Of a stretch of DNA of 64,000 bases, positions 35,961 to 45,832 are shown piece by piece (position 1 is the first letter of the stretch; every line of letters begins with the position of its first letter). Origin of the DNA: Verrucomicrobiaceae bacterium (GTDB lineage: Bacteria > Verrucomicrobiota > Verrucomicrobiia > Verrucomicrobiales > Verrucomicrobiaceae); assembly GCA_947507875.1 (NCBI GenBank), contig CANNQP010000003.1, positions 1-64,000 on the forward strand. The letters are read 5' to 3'. Position numbers and translations under genes: made by a program. The notes under the pieces are model-generated. The model saw nothing but the letters and a program-made list of their open reading frames with translations, was not told the origin of the DNA and did not search any database.

Positions 35961-37634
35961 TCACTCGCCCGGACGCCATTCTTCGGTGGCGAACTTGAAG
36001 GCCTGCTCCAGTCCGACGAGGTCGGTGCTGGGGCGCAGGGCTTCGAAGGCGGCGCTTTCCTTCTGGATCTCGGCCTCGTTGTAGTTGAGGGCTTTGACCG
36101 AGAGGCCGATGCGGCGCTCCACTTTGTCCACCTTGATGACGCGGGCTTCGACTTCGTCGCCCACATTGAGGACGTCTTTGACCTTGGCCACGTGCTCTTC
36201 GCTGAGCTGGGAGATGTGGATGAGGCCGTCGATGTCGCCATCGAGCTCGACGAAGGCACCAAAGCTGGCGATCTTGGCCACTTTGCCTTTGACGATGTCG
36301 CCCACTTTGAAGCGGGTGTCGATGATGCTCCAGGGGTCGGTTTCGAGCTGCTTCATGCCCAGGCTGATGCGCTGGTTGGCCTTGTCGATGCCGAGAACGA
36401 CGGCATCCACTTCCTGGCCTTTCTTGAGCATTTCGGACGGATGGTTGACCTTGCGGGTCCAGCTGAGGTCGGACACGTGGATCATGCCATCGATGCCTTC
36501 TTCCAGCTCCACAAAGGCACCGTAAGCGGTGAGGTTGCGGACAGGACGCTTGAGCTCCGTGCCGATCGGGTAACGAACGTCGATGTCATCCCAAGGATTG
36601 GTGTCGAGCTGACGCACGCCGAGGCTGATCTTGCGCTCGTCGGTGTTGATGCCGAGAACGACCGCTTCGAGTTCCTGACCAACGTTGAGCACGTCGGAAG
36701 GACGGGCGATGCGCTTGACCCAGGAGAGCTCGGAGACGTGGACGAGACCTTCCACACCCTCTTCGATTTCGACGAAGGCACCGTAAGCGACGAGCTTGGT
36801 GACCTTGCCGCGCACGCGCTGACCGACGGGGTAGCGGGCTTCGATGTTTTCCCAAGGGTTGTTCTGGAGCTGCTTGAGGCCGAGGGAGACACGCTCCTTC
36901 TCGCGATTGACCTCGAGGATGAGGAGTTCGAGCTTCTGACCGATGCCCACCAGTTCGGTAGGATGGTTGAGGCGGCCCCAGGACATGTCGGTGATGTGGA
37001 GCAGACCGTCCATGCCGTTGAGGTCCACGAACACACCGAAGTCGGTGATGTTCTTGACCACGCCGATGACTTTGTCGCCAGGAGTGACGGAGTCGAGGAA
37101 CTTCTGACGCTGTTCGGCGCGCTCGGCCTCGATGACTTCGCGGCGGGAAAGGACGATGTTTTTGCGGTCGTCGTTGATCTTGACGATCTTGAACTCGAAC
37201 ACCTTGCCGACGTATTCGTTGAGGTCCTTCGGCGGGATGATGTCGATCTGGCTGGCGGGAAGGAAGGCTTCCACGCCCACGTTGACGGTGAGACCGCCTT
37301 TGACGACGCTCTTGATCTTGCCTTTGACGAGACCACCATCGCGGAAGACGGAGGCGATCTTGTCCCAGTTTTGCTTGTAGGCTGCCTTCTCCTTGGAGAG
37401 AACGACCATGCCTTCGTCATTTTCCAGTTTCTCGAGAAGAACTTCGACTTCGTCGCCGACTTGGATGTCTTCGTCTTCGAACTCGTTGGCGGGGATGGCT
37501 CCTTCGGACTTGTAGCCGATGTCCACGAGGACGACCTGGGGTTTGATCTCCAAAATGCGGCCCTTGACGATGGAACCTTCGGAGAGTTCACGGAAGGATC
37601 CTGCGATCATCTCCGCGAGTGTTAGTGCGCTCAT
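35961..37634 (-). CDS. rpsA: 30S ribosomal protein S1
   Basis: 557 residues with six S1 RNA-binding repeats, each of about 70-85 residues. Repeat hallmarks recur: GVVKNITDFGVFVDLNGMDGLLHITDMSW, GKVTKLVAYGAFVEIEEGVEGLVHVSELSW, LTAYGAFVELEEGIDGMIHVSDLSW and GKVAKIASFGAFVELDGDIDGLIHISQLS. The first two repeats (SIVKGRILEIKPQVVLVDIG, GLVKGKIKSVVKGGLTVNVG) are more divergent, as in other S1 proteins. It binds mRNA on the small subunit, which matters in a genome where few Shine-Dalgarno sites are seen. Start at 37634 (MSALTLAEM). No cmk gene is adjacent. Confidence 0.96.
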   Translation of the reverse strand: MSALTLAEMIAGSFRELSEGSIVKGRILEIKPQVVLVDIGYKSEGAIPANEFEDEDIQVGDEVEVLLEKLENDEGMVVLSKEKAAYKQNWDKIASVFRDGGLVKGKIKSVVKGGLTVNVGVEAFLPASQIDIIPPKDLNEYVGKVFEFKIVKINDDRKNIVLSRREVIEAERAEQRQKFLDSVTPGDKVIGVVKNITDFGVFVDLNGMDGLLHITDMSWGRLNHPTELVGIGQKLELLILEVNREKERVSLGLKQLQNNPWENIEARYPVGQRVRGKVTKLVAYGAFVEIEEGVEGLVHVSELSWVKRIARPSDVLNVGQELEAVVLGINTDERKISLGVRQLDTNPWDDIDVRYPIGTELKRPVRNLTAYGAFVELEEGIDGMIHVSDLSWTRKVNHPSEMLKKGQEVDAVVLGIDKANQRISLGMKQLETDPWSIIDTRFKVGDIVKGKVAKIASFGAFVELDGDIDGLIHISQLSEEHVAKVKDVLNVGDEVEARVIKVDKVERRIGLSVKALNYNEAEIQKESAAFEALRPSTDLVGLEQAFKFATEEWRPGE

Positions 37635-37882
37635 TAGCTTGTTGTTGGGTTGGGAGTGCCGGTAAGGTTGAACCGCGCGCAACCTTCCACTCCTGAGGGC
37701 TGCGGCGGGCTTTTGCCCCACATGGCCAGAAGGCCAGGAGGCAAGAGGGCCGCGAAAGTCGGGGCAAAAGTGGTTTTGGCAAGGGAAAAGGTATCCCGCT
37801 GCCCCCCGCGTCGCTGGATCTGCGTTTGGCAAAATCCATCAGGTGCAACATCTGCATTCCATGCCTTGTTGATAGTTACCCC

Positions 37883-39202
37883 ATGCGCATCTCTGCCCTT
37901 CTTTTTCTCCTGAGCGTTGGCTTCCTGCAGGCCCAGCAGGCCCCTTATGATGTCTTTCCCCCAGCGGAGCCGCCTTACTACCGGGTGCGCTATGAGGCCT
38001 CCACCGAACCTGGTGGGCTGATTTTTCCCGTGAATTACACGATATGGGTGCCGCCAGGTGTGAAGGAGCTGCGCGGTGTCATCGTTCATCAGCACGGTTG
38101 CGGCGAGGGCTCGTGCAAATCCGGCCTGACCGGTGCCTATGACCTGCACTGGCAGGCGCTGGCCAAGAAGCACCAATGCGCACTGCTTTCGCCTTCCTAT
38201 GAGCAGCCGGACAAAGCGGACTGCCAGCGGTGGTGTGATCCGCGCCATGGCTCAGGCGCGGCTTTTCAGCGCGGGCTGGCGGATCTGGGGACGAAAAGTG
38301 GTCATCCAGAATTGGCACGGGTGCCGTGGGCCCTGTGGGGTCACAGCGGCGGCGGTCACTGGGCGGGCGGCATGGTACTGACCCACCCTGACCGCGTGGC
38401 AGCCGCTTGGCTGCGGAGTGGCGTGCCGCTGCTGACGGCGGATGAAAAGCGCACCACCATCCAACCCCATCAGCTCCCCGAGGCAGCGCTGAAGGTGCCG
38501 ATGATGTGCAACCCTGGCACGAAAGAGGGCGTGACGGTGAAGGATGGCCGCTTCGCGGGCGTGTGGCCGGCGAACGAGACCTTTTTCAAAGCCGTGCGTG
38601 GCCGGGGTGGCCTCATCGGCGTGGCGGTCGATCCCCTGACCGCTCACGAATGTGGCAACGCGCGCTACCTCGCCATTCCCTGGCTGGATGTGTGCCTGAC
38701 CGCGCGCCTGCCTCGCCGTGCTGGGGAAGCTTTGAAGTCCATGCCGACCGAAGGCGCCTGGCTGGCCGCCCTGCTGAGCACGGAAGCCCAGCCAGCCGAA
38801 GCCTTCCAGGGCGAGATCAAACAAGCCGTCTGGCTGCCGAATGAAGCCATCGCCCAAGCGTGGCAGCACTACGTGAAAGACACGCAAATCCCTGATGCCA
38901 CGCCACCGCCAGCCCCCACGAAGGTGCGTGTGATTGATGGCGAATTGGTGTGGGAAGCCGAGGCCGATCTAGAAAGCGGACTGGCCCATTTCATCATTGA
39001 GCAGGACGGGAAAGTGCTCGGCACGCTGCCTGCGCAGCCCAAAAACCCTTTCGGACGCCCCTTGTTTCAGGGTCTGCAATACAGCGACACACCTGCCTTC
39101 CCCTTGGTGCAGATGCGCTTTCCTATCCCCAAGGCAGAAGCAGGCAGCGAACCGAACTATCGCGTGACAGCGGTGAACACCGTGGGGTTAAAGTCTCGCT
39201 GA
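37883..39202 (+). CDS. Secreted alpha/beta-hydrolase-like protein
   Basis: 439 residues. Signal peptide [18 protein letters not shown] sets the start at 37883. Residues 30-300 look like an alpha/beta hydrolase: [15 protein letters not shown] (oxyanion loop), [15 protein letters not shown] (nucleophile elbow GHSGGG), and [16 protein letters not shown]. The C-terminal 100 residues ([38 protein letters not shown]) resemble a fibronectin III-like or beta-sandwich module. The family is not named with confidence; PVC bacteria have many such secreted esterase-like proteins. Confidence 0.75.
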   Translation: MRISALLFLLSVGFLQAQQAPYDVFPPAEPPYYRVRYEASTEPGGLIFPVNYTIWVPPGVKELRGVIVHQHGCGEGSCKSGLTGAYDLHWQALAKKHQCALLSPSYEQPDKADCQRWCDPRHGSGAAFQRGLADLGTKSGHPELARVPWALWGHSGGGHWAGGMVLTHPDRVAAAWLRSGVPLLTADEKRTTIQPHQLPEAALKVPMMCNPGTKEGVTVKDGRFAGVWPANETFFKAVRGRGGLIGVAVDPLTAHECGNARYLAIPWLDVCLTARLPRRAGEALKSMPTEGAWLAALLSTEAQPAEAFQGEIKQAVWLPNEAIAQAWQHYVKDTQIPDATPPPAPTKVRVIDGELVWEAEADLESGLAHFIIEQDGKVLGTLPAQPKNPFGRPLFQGLQYSDTPAFPLVQMRFPIPKAEAGSEPNYRVTAVNTVGLKSR

Positions 39203-39251
39203 GCAGCCCTCGGTACGATCTGAGCCCAGAGTTCCGCCTTTCTCTCGCTTC

Positions 39252-40730
39252 ATGCCTTCCGACAGCCTTTCCTTCCGACTCAGCCGCAGCGTCTCGGCGG
39301 ACTTTTTCCGCCCCCTGGCCCGACCTTCCGCACCGGTCTATGTGGACTGCGCGGACCGTCTGATCGCCGAAGCAGGCGAGGCAGGTCGCCTCACGCATCG
39401 GGAGACAGCAGAGATCATCCGCGAAGTCATCGCACGGCATCCGCTCTCGCTGCTCGCTGAAGATGAAGGGGCCGCGCTCCGAGATGCTCGACAGCGCGCA
39501 GGGCAGTTTTTCAATCGCCTCATCGCCGCCGGCTGGCTGGAAGATCAGACCCTGGGCCTGCATGAGCGCTGGGCCGTCATCCCCCCTGGCCTGAGGCCGA
39601 TGCTGCGGATGTTGCGCGATCTGGCCGAAGATCGTGTGGCGGAGCTGAAGACCTTTGCCGATACCTTGCGCGGCCTTTGCCAAACCCTGGAAGAGCGAAA
39701 CATCCTGGATCCCCAGGTGCGTACACCTGAGGAGCTGCGCTCTAGCGTCACCGATCTCTCGCAGCGGCTCGAGCGTGCGATTGAGCAGCTGCACGCCGTA
39801 GAAAAAATCGTCACCGGCTTTGAGCAGCGGCAAAGGCAGACCACGACCGCCGCGGACACCTTGAGCCTGCTTTACGAGGAGTTTAGCCAGGGACAGCACA
39901 TGGTCTGCTACGATGCCCTGCGCCGGGGTGGCTTGCTGACCCGGATCGAAAACGCCCGCGCCGTCGTGTCGAGCCGTCACGACGATCCACTCATGCGGGA
40001 GCGCCTGGCAGCAGGTCTGCGTGAGCACTATGGCTATGATGACAGCGACTCCTATGACCATGCGGTCATGTCCCTGACTCGGCTGGAGCGTGATCTCGGT
40101 GGGCTCAAACGGCGGGCGGAGGCCATCGACCTGCGCATGGCGGCCTTCAACCGCCTGAGCCAGCAGCGCTACCGCTATCAGACCGAGCTGCGTGGTCGCC
40201 GACCTGAGATCGTAAAGGCCTACTGCGAGTCCTTGAACGCTGCGCACGCGGGCGGTCGCTTTTCCGAACTGGCAGGTCAGGCTGCCGACTTCAGCCCCCG
40301 CTGCCTAGAGACGCGCTTCTTTTTCGGCATCGACTCCCTCTACAAACCACGCCGCACGAAGCAACCGGCCGATCTGACCTTTGGCATCGCCGGAACCGCG
40401 AAGCAGAGCGCGGACGACGTGCTCGCCGCCTGGAAGGAACGTCAGCGCCTCGCGCTCACGCCTCAGCGTGCCGCGAAACTCGTCGCCAAGCTTCTACCCC
40501 ATTCAACAAGCAGCACGAGCACACAGGACCTCACGCTGGAGAGTTCCGACGACCTGCTCGATCTACTCGCCATCGTCGCTTATGACCACGCACCGGCCCT
40601 GGCAGGCAAACGCATCCGCTGGCGTGTCGATGGCCCCCGCCGCCGCCATGGCCTGGAGCCCCAGGTCATCGAGCAAGACAACCTGGTGGGCCATCGCGTG
40701 GAGCGCTTTGCGATCACGCGAGAGGGGTAA
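39252..40730 (+). CDS. JetA/MksF-like kleisin-type subunit of SMC condensin
   Basis: 492 residues, matching the Wadjet JetA family (MukF/MksF-like). The N-terminal part (FFRPLARPSAPVYVDCADRLIAEAGEAG, IIREVIARHPLSLLAEDE, RLIAAGWLEDQ) looks like a winged-helix region. The middle is helical (LRDLAEDRVAELKTFADTL), followed by the C-terminal ETRFFFGIDSLYKPRRTK and DLLDLLAIVAYDH. In the known system JetA bridges the SMC heads and binds JetB. The next genes are jetB-like (68 bases on) and jetC-like, so this is the first gene of a three-gene operon. Confidence 0.85.
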   Translation: MPSDSLSFRLSRSVSADFFRPLARPSAPVYVDCADRLIAEAGEAGRLTHRETAEIIREVIARHPLSLLAEDEGAALRDARQRAGQFFNRLIAAGWLEDQTLGLHERWAVIPPGLRPMLRMLRDLAEDRVAELKTFADTLRGLCQTLEERNILDPQVRTPEELRSSVTDLSQRLERAIEQLHAVEKIVTGFEQRQRQTTTAADTLSLLYEEFSQGQHMVCYDALRRGGLLTRIENARAVVSSRHDDPLMRERLAAGLREHYGYDDSDSYDHAVMSLTRLERDLGGLKRRAEAIDLRMAAFNRLSQQRYRYQTELRGRRPEIVKAYCESLNAAHAGGRFSELAGQAADFSPRCLETRFFFGIDSLYKPRRTKQPADLTFGIAGTAKQSADDVLAAWKERQRLALTPQRAAKLVAKLLPHSTSSTSTQDLTLESSDDLLDLLAIVAYDHAPALAGKRIRWRVDGPRRRHGLEPQVIEQDNLVGHRVERFAITREG

Positions 40731-40798
40731 GGGGCTTCGTGAGTCTAGGTTGTGTTTCATCTTGCCACCCCTCCGCGCTGTTCTACCTCTCACGCTGC

Positions 40799-41458
40799 AT
40801 GTCCGCCACCACTCCTGATCTGCTTTGGCCCCGCTCCTTTTGGAGTGATGTGCCCGATGCCGATCGTGCCGGACTGCGGGAAGTCTTGGCGGAATTGCTC
40901 GGGCGTGGGGTGCTGCTGGGCGATGAAGGCGGCGGGCGTGAGCTTTACCTGCTGGCTCGGGATCATTACCGCGCGCATGTCGAAGACTACTTGGCCCCGC
41001 TGGCGCTAGAGCTGATCGTGGATGAGGATCACTCCCTGTTGCAGGCTCGGCCACGCACGGAGTCCTGCCTGCTGCTGGGCCGCTTTGACAAAGACGAGAC
41101 GCTGGTGCTGCTGACCCTTTGGCGGCTATACGATGATGAAATCAGCACCGGCAGCCAGGAAGCCGTGATCGTCACGGTCGATCAGCTCTGGGCAGCGCTG
41201 AAGGTTCACTTTGATCAAATCATCACACCAGAAAAGTCCCAGATCGAGTCCTGCCTGGCCCGACTGCGGCGGCATCGCCTGATCCGTACGCTGAAGCCAG
41301 AAGGCATGACTCAGGCGGGGGAGCTGCAGATCGAGGTGCTGCCCAGCTTGGCACGGGTGATTCCCTTTGAGGATCTCGCCGCGTGGCAAGCGAGAGTGGA
41401 CACCTTTCAGCCGATGAAGGACGCTGCGGAAGAAGAAGAGGAGGCACCGCCCGCATGA
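40799..41458 (+). CDS. JetB/MksE-like DUF4194 subunit
   Basis: 219 residues of the DUF4194 family, the JetB/MukE-like accessory of Wadjet and Mks condensins. Features: LLARDHYRAHVEDYLAPLALELIVDEDHSLLQAR, ESCLLLGRFDKDETLVLLTLWRLYDDEIS, KSQIESCLARLRRHRLIRTL and an acidic C-terminus. Predicted as tandem winged helices binding the kleisin. The ATG at 40799 is chosen over an upstream in-frame start at 40739. Its stop overlaps the jetC-like start as ATGA. Confidence 0.87.
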   Translation: MSATTPDLLWPRSFWSDVPDADRAGLREVLAELLGRGVLLGDEGGGRELYLLARDHYRAHVEDYLAPLALELIVDEDHSLLQARPRTESCLLLGRFDKDETLVLLTLWRLYDDEISTGSQEAVIVTVDQLWAALKVHFDQIITPEKSQIESCLARLRRHRLIRTLKPEGMTQAGELQIEVLPSLARVIPFEDLAAWQARVDTFQPMKDAAEEEEEAPPA

Positions 41459-44400
41459 GCCAAGGACGCATCACGCTCAGCCGCATCCTCGCGGTGAATT
41501 GGTACGGCTACCGTCAGTTCATCGATGTCGCCGGCCTATCGCTCATCACGGGGGCGAATGGCAGTGGCAAAAGCGCGCTGCTGGACCTCATCCAGTTTGT
41601 TCTGCTCGGCGAGCAGCACAGCCGCTTCAACAAAGCCGCCGCGGGTGCTGGCAGTGGGCGCTCTCTCCGTGGCTACTGCCTCTGCGACACGAACACGACC
41701 GGGCGCGATGGGCAGGAGCGCTACCTTAGGCCCAGCAGCGTCACACTGGCCGCGCTAGAATTCACCTGGCCACTGGCAGCGGGAGAAACCGAGCCGCGCC
41801 GGGAGACCTGGGGGGCGCGGATCGAGTATGAAGGGCCGACCGCGAAGCCTTCGACCCTTTGGTTCCGCGCCGGGCAGCGGCTCGCCTGGCAAGATTTCCT
41901 GCACAGCGAAGGCGGCCCCGAGGCGATGCGATTCCTGCCAGAAGACGAATTCCGCATGCGTGTCCGGCGGGAACTGGACGGCGATGTCTGGGAGCGCCAG
42001 AAGGCCTATCTGGAGGAGATGGCCCTGCGCTCCCACCTGGGCTTTGATGCGGAGCAGATGAGCAAAACGCTGCCACGCGCCATGGCCTTCGAGCCAGAGA
42101 GCAATTTCGAAAAATTCGTGCGCGAGTTCTTGCTGGAACCCGGCATGCCCGATGTGAAGGCCGTGAAAGCCAGCGTGGACGCGCACCGCCGTGCGCAAGA
42201 GCGGCTGGAAAAGATGCACGATCAGCTGGAGCGGCTGAAAAAGATCTCAGCGCATCATCAGGAATGGCTCACCTCGCAGCGGGAATCGGCACTTTACTCC
42301 CACTTGAGCGAGGCCCTGAAGCATGAAGAAGCGGCCGAGACCCTGGCGCGCAACCAGTCCAAGCTAGAGGCATTGCGTGCGGATCATCAGAGCAATCTGG
42401 ACGCTCACCAGCAAGCCGTGGAAGAGCGTGAACATCTGCGTGGCGCCGTGGAAGCTGCCCGTGCCGCCCTGGGCGACAAAGCGGTGAAGCTGGAAGAAAA
42501 TGACCGCCGACGCCGCGAACTCGACAAAGACATCCGCCGGCTCGAAACAACAGCCAGTGAGGTTCGCGAGCTCTTGCGCGAACGCGTGCGCCGGTGGCAG
42601 GACTGGATGCTGCACGCCTCTCGCCTTGGCTTAGACATTCCCCATAGCGCCTCGGGACTTCTTTCCGCCATGCAAAGCACGGATGAGGGACGCGCTCTGC
42701 ATGCTGCGAGGGAAATGCCGCCCGTGTATCACCAACTGAGAGATCAGGCACTAGAAGCACTGCGACCCATCGAGGCCAGGCTGGCGGAGCACGAAGCCCG
42801 CAAGGCCGCCCTGCAAAAAGACTTGGGCCATCTCCAGGAAGGACAGGCTGCCCCTGCGCCACTTTTGAGTGCCCTGCTGGCTCGCGGACAGCGGGCGGTG
42901 GCGCTAGGCCGGGTGGTCGAGGTGAAGCCTGCGGGCGAAAAATGGTGGCCGCTGCTAGAAGCTCTGCTGGGGCCTTATCGCCGCGCGATTTTGGCCGAAG
43001 ATTTCCGCGCGGCCTGGGATCAAGCTCAGCAAACCCCAAGCCCGACCGAACCCCTACTCCACCCCGATGAAGTGCCCGCCGCCAAAGTCGAAAAAGGCTC
43101 CCTGCGCGACTTGGTGGAAACGCAGCACGAAATCGCAGGCCGCGTGCTCGACCACCTGCTCGGCGGCATCGTGGCCGTGAACAAGACTTCCCAGCTAGAA
43201 AAGCATCCGCGCGCACTCTCACTCGAAGGCTGGCTCAAAGATCCGCCGCGCCGCGTCCGCTTGCTGCCGGAAAAAGAGTTGACCTTGGGGCAGGAAGGCC
43301 TGCGCCGCCTGCGCGATCTGCGTGAAGGCGAACTCCGCAGCACCGAGGCGGAAATTCAGGAAGTGCGCCTGGACTGCAATGACCTGCGCGCCTTTGTCCA
43401 TCGCGGGCGGGAGTGGCGTCTCGACCACTTCACGACTCCTGAGGGTGCGGAGGAATTGCAACTGTTGCCACGACTGCGGACCGAGCGCGCGGAGCTCCAG
43501 GCCACCTGGGATCTGCTCGCCACGCCCGATCACGTGCAATCCATGGAAAATCTGCGGCGGCAGCATGCCACACTCGAAGGCGTGGTGGAACGCATCGGTA
43601 GTTTGAAGACAGCCATCACGGCCTTCACCGTCGAACAATCGAAGCTCGAAGACGCCCTCAAGGAAGACCAAATCGCTGAGGAGCAAACCCGCCTCGCGCG
43701 GCAGACCTCACGTGTACTCATCCGTGGGATTAGCGATGAAGAAATCGCCAACCGCATCGCGGCGGAACGCCAGAAAAACACGAGCTGGCGCAAATCCATC
43801 GAGATGTCCTCTGCGCTCTCAATTCACTTTCAGACCCGTGCCCAGGAAGCACGCCGACTGCGTCACGCGCAGCGCCAGGAACTGCTCATGGCCCACGCCG
43901 AGCTCGGCGATGCCTTGGATGCTGAAGCGGAAGACAACACCGCGTTTGACCAGCGCCGCGAAGACCTGGAATCGCATGAATTGGAGCGCTTCAAAGCAGC
44001 TGCGCTGGAAGCCAAACGTGAGTGGGAAGACCGCCTGCAACATCAGGTGCTGGATGTATTGCGCGAAAAACTCAGCGAAGCCGACCGCACCAAGCGCGAG
44101 CTCAACCGCGCCATGGATCACGAGATCGGTGGCTGGCGCTACCAGCTCACCAGCCGGGCGGATAAAGCCCACAGTGCCATCTGGACGTTGGTGGAAAAAG
44201 GTCTGCCCAGCGGCACCGAAATGGAGATCTTCAACGCCGTGAACCGGGAAGAAGTCGAGCGGGCCAAAACCGAGCTCATGGCTGCGATCGATGCCACCGA
44301 TAACCCTGAAGACAAGCGCTACCAGCGCCTGCTCGACTACCGTTACTACCACCACTGGGACATCGAGGCCAAGCCCGCTGGCCGGGGCGATGCTGCAGCC

Positions 44401-44787
44401 ATCAGCCTAAACAAGAGCGCGAAGAAACAAAGCGGCGGGGAAAACCAAGCTCCTTTCTTCGTCGCCACCCTGGCCGCTTTCCGCCGCGTGTATGACCTCG
44501 GTCGCCGTGAGGAACCGCAAAACCTCGGCCTCGTCGTCATGGACGAAGCTTTCAGCAAACTCAGTGGCGACCGCATCGACGACTGCTTGGCGCTCGCACG
44601 GAACTTCGGCCTCCAGCTCATCATGGCTTTCCCCGAAGACCGCCTACCGACCATGTTCCAACACGCCGACACCGTCATCCAGTGCCGTGTCGAACGCAGC
44701 TATGATGAAGACACCGAGCAGGTGCGAAACATCGAAAACTGGGTCGTGCGCGTCGAGGGCAACCGCCTGGCCGAGCTCATGGCTTGA
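41455..44787 (+). CDS. JetC/MksB-like SMC ATPase
   Basis: 1110 residues. Walker A at 33-40 (GANGSGKS, preceded by VNWYGYRQFIDVAGLSLI), the ABC signature near 992 (KKQSGGENQAPFFVATLAAF), and Walker B near 1027 (LGLVVMDEAFSKLSGDR). Between them are long Glu/Lys/Arg/Ala coiled coils and a central globular part near 450-620 (VALGRVVEVKPAGEKWWPLLEALLGPY). This is the Wadjet JetC / MksB type of condensin ATPase. Length is normal. The start at 41455 overlaps the jetB stop. No JetD nuclease gene follows: a convergent esterase gene ends 8 bases later. Confidence 0.93.
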   Translation: MSQGRITLSRILAVNWYGYRQFIDVAGLSLITGANGSGKSALLDLIQFVLLGEQHSRFNKAAAGAGSGRSLRGYCLCDTNTTGRDGQERYLRPSSVTLAALEFTWPLAAGETEPRRETWGARIEYEGPTAKPSTLWFRAGQRLAWQDFLHSEGGPEAMRFLPEDEFRMRVRRELDGDVWERQKAYLEEMALRSHLGFDAEQMSKTLPRAMAFEPESNFEKFVREFLLEPGMPDVKAVKASVDAHRRAQERLEKMHDQLERLKKISAHHQEWLTSQRESALYSHLSEALKHEEAAETLARNQSKLEALRADHQSNLDAHQQAVEEREHLRGAVEAARAALGDKAVKLEENDRRRRELDKDIRRLETTASEVRELLRERVRRWQDWMLHASRLGLDIPHSASGLLSAMQSTDEGRALHAAREMPPVYHQLRDQALEALRPIEARLAEHEARKAALQKDLGHLQEGQAAPAPLLSALLARGQRAVALGRVVEVKPAGEKWWPLLEALLGPYRRAILAEDFRAAWDQAQQTPSPTEPLLHPDEVPAAKVEKGSLRDLVETQHEIAGRVLDHLLGGIVAVNKTSQLEKHPRALSLEGWLKDPPRRVRLLPEKELTLGQEGLRRLRDLREGELRSTEAEIQEVRLDCNDLRAFVHRGREWRLDHFTTPEGAEELQLLPRLRTERAELQATWDLLATPDHVQSMENLRRQHATLEGVVERIGSLKTAITAFTVEQSKLEDALKEDQIAEEQTRLARQTSRVLIRGISDEEIANRIAAERQKNTSWRKSIEMSSALSIHFQTRAQEARRLRHAQRQELLMAHAELGDALDAEAEDNTAFDQRREDLESHELERFKAAALEAKREWEDRLQHQVLDVLREKLSEADRTKRELNRAMDHEIGGWRYQLTSRADKAHSAIWTLVEKGLPSGTEMEIFNAVNREEVERAKTELMAAIDATDNPEDKRYQRLLDYRYYHHWDIEAKPAGRGDAAAISLNKSAKKQSGGENQAPFFVATLAAFRRVYDLGRREEPQNLGLVVMDEAFSKLSGDRIDDCLALARNFGLQLIMAFPEDRLPTMFQHADTVIQCRVERSYDEDTEQVRNIENWVVRVEGNRLAELMA

Positions 44788-44794
44788 GCCTTCC

Positions 44795-45631
44795 TCACTT
44801 CAGTGTCTTCTTCAGCCAGGTGATCATTTGCTGGGCATAGTCGCTGTTCAATTTAGACCAGCCACCCATGCCGTGAGTACCGCCAGGGATGACCAGAGTT
44901 TCGCAGGCATTGCCCGCAGCCTTCATCTTGGCCTCAAAGTTCATGCTTTGCACCAGAGGCACCTGCTTGTCGTCATCGCCATGAATTTGAAAGAAGGGTG
45001 GTAGGCCAGGTTGGATGTGCTGGATCGGCGACATCTCACTCAATTTCTTTCGCGCTTCGTCATTCCATTCGTCTTGGCCGATCAAAGCACCCAGACCGCC
45101 CAAGGCGTTGCGACGCTGCACCTGGAGGATGAGATCGTGCGGGGCATAAAACGGCACCACGGCGGCGACACGCGTGTCTCCCTGCCCAGTGACGCCCGCC
45201 CAAGACACAAGGTGTCCCCCAGCAGACTCCCCGATGAGCGCGATGCGCGCAGGATCGACCTTGTAGTCAGCCGCATGCGCCTTCACCCAGCGAATGGCGG
45301 CTGCTACATCGTCCGCACAGGCAGGCCAGCGATGCGCCGGAGCGAGTCGATAATCGATGGTAAACCAAGTGAAACCCGCTTGGGCCAGGGGCTCAAACAT
45401 CGGCGTGATGTAGGAGTGCTTGTCGCCCTTTGTGAAACCGCCACCGTGGACGAGGAGGCAGGTGGGAAAAGGACCCTCGCCCTCGGGCACCCAGGCATCT
45501 AGCTTCAGCGAGACCTCGCCAACCTTAGCGTATTCGATGTCTTGCTTCAGGCCAGGAAACGCGAAGGGCTTGGGGTCAGCGGCATTCAGCAGCGGAGTGA
45601 GGAGCAAGGCGAGCAGGACAGTGAGTTTCAT
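44795..45631 (-). CDS. Secreted esterase/lipase of the acetyl-esterase type
   Basis: 278 residues. Signal peptide MKLTVLLALLLTPLLNA. Hormone-sensitive-lipase-like motifs: oxyanion LLVHGGGFTKGDKHSY, nucleophile ALIGESAGGHLVSW (GESAGG), acid FQIHGDDDKQVPLVQ, and His in PGGTHGMGGW. The family (BD-FAE/acetyl esterase) removes acyl groups from sugars or short esters. It converges on the condensin operon with no spacer for a terminator. Confidence 0.92.
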   Translation of the reverse strand: MKLTVLLALLLTPLLNAADPKPFAFPGLKQDIEYAKVGEVSLKLDAWVPEGEGPFPTCLLVHGGGFTKGDKHSYITPMFEPLAQAGFTWFTIDYRLAPAHRWPACADDVAAAIRWVKAHAADYKVDPARIALIGESAGGHLVSWAGVTGQGDTRVAAVVPFYAPHDLILQVQRRNALGGLGALIGQDEWNDEARKKLSEMSPIQHIQPGLPPFFQIHGDDDKQVPLVQSMNFEAKMKAAGNACETLVIPGGTHGMGGWSKLNSDYAQQMITWLKKTLK

Positions 45632-45832
45632 GGCAGGCGGGCTAAACGCCCCACGCGGTGGGATTCACTCCTGAAAATCGCCACGAGGGTCCGACCAAGC
45701 CACGCGCGTGAGCGCATTCGCTGGCATTTTTCTTGGCAAAAGACCGCTGTTTCGCTAGCACTCGCGCGCGTCGCAGCGTTTAGCAGCCGTTCACGATTCG
45801 TCTTCACCCCCAACCCCACCCACCCCACCACC

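Noticed and set aside
35934..37625. Long open frame of 563 codons on the plus strand
   Set aside because: It is antisense to rpsA along nearly its whole length; the S1 repeats on the other strand are unmistakable and the antisense product is acidic low-complexity.
39123..40247. Minus-strand open frame of 374 codons
   Set aside because: Antisense to the jetA-like gene and the end of the hydrolase gene; no signal, domain or start context.
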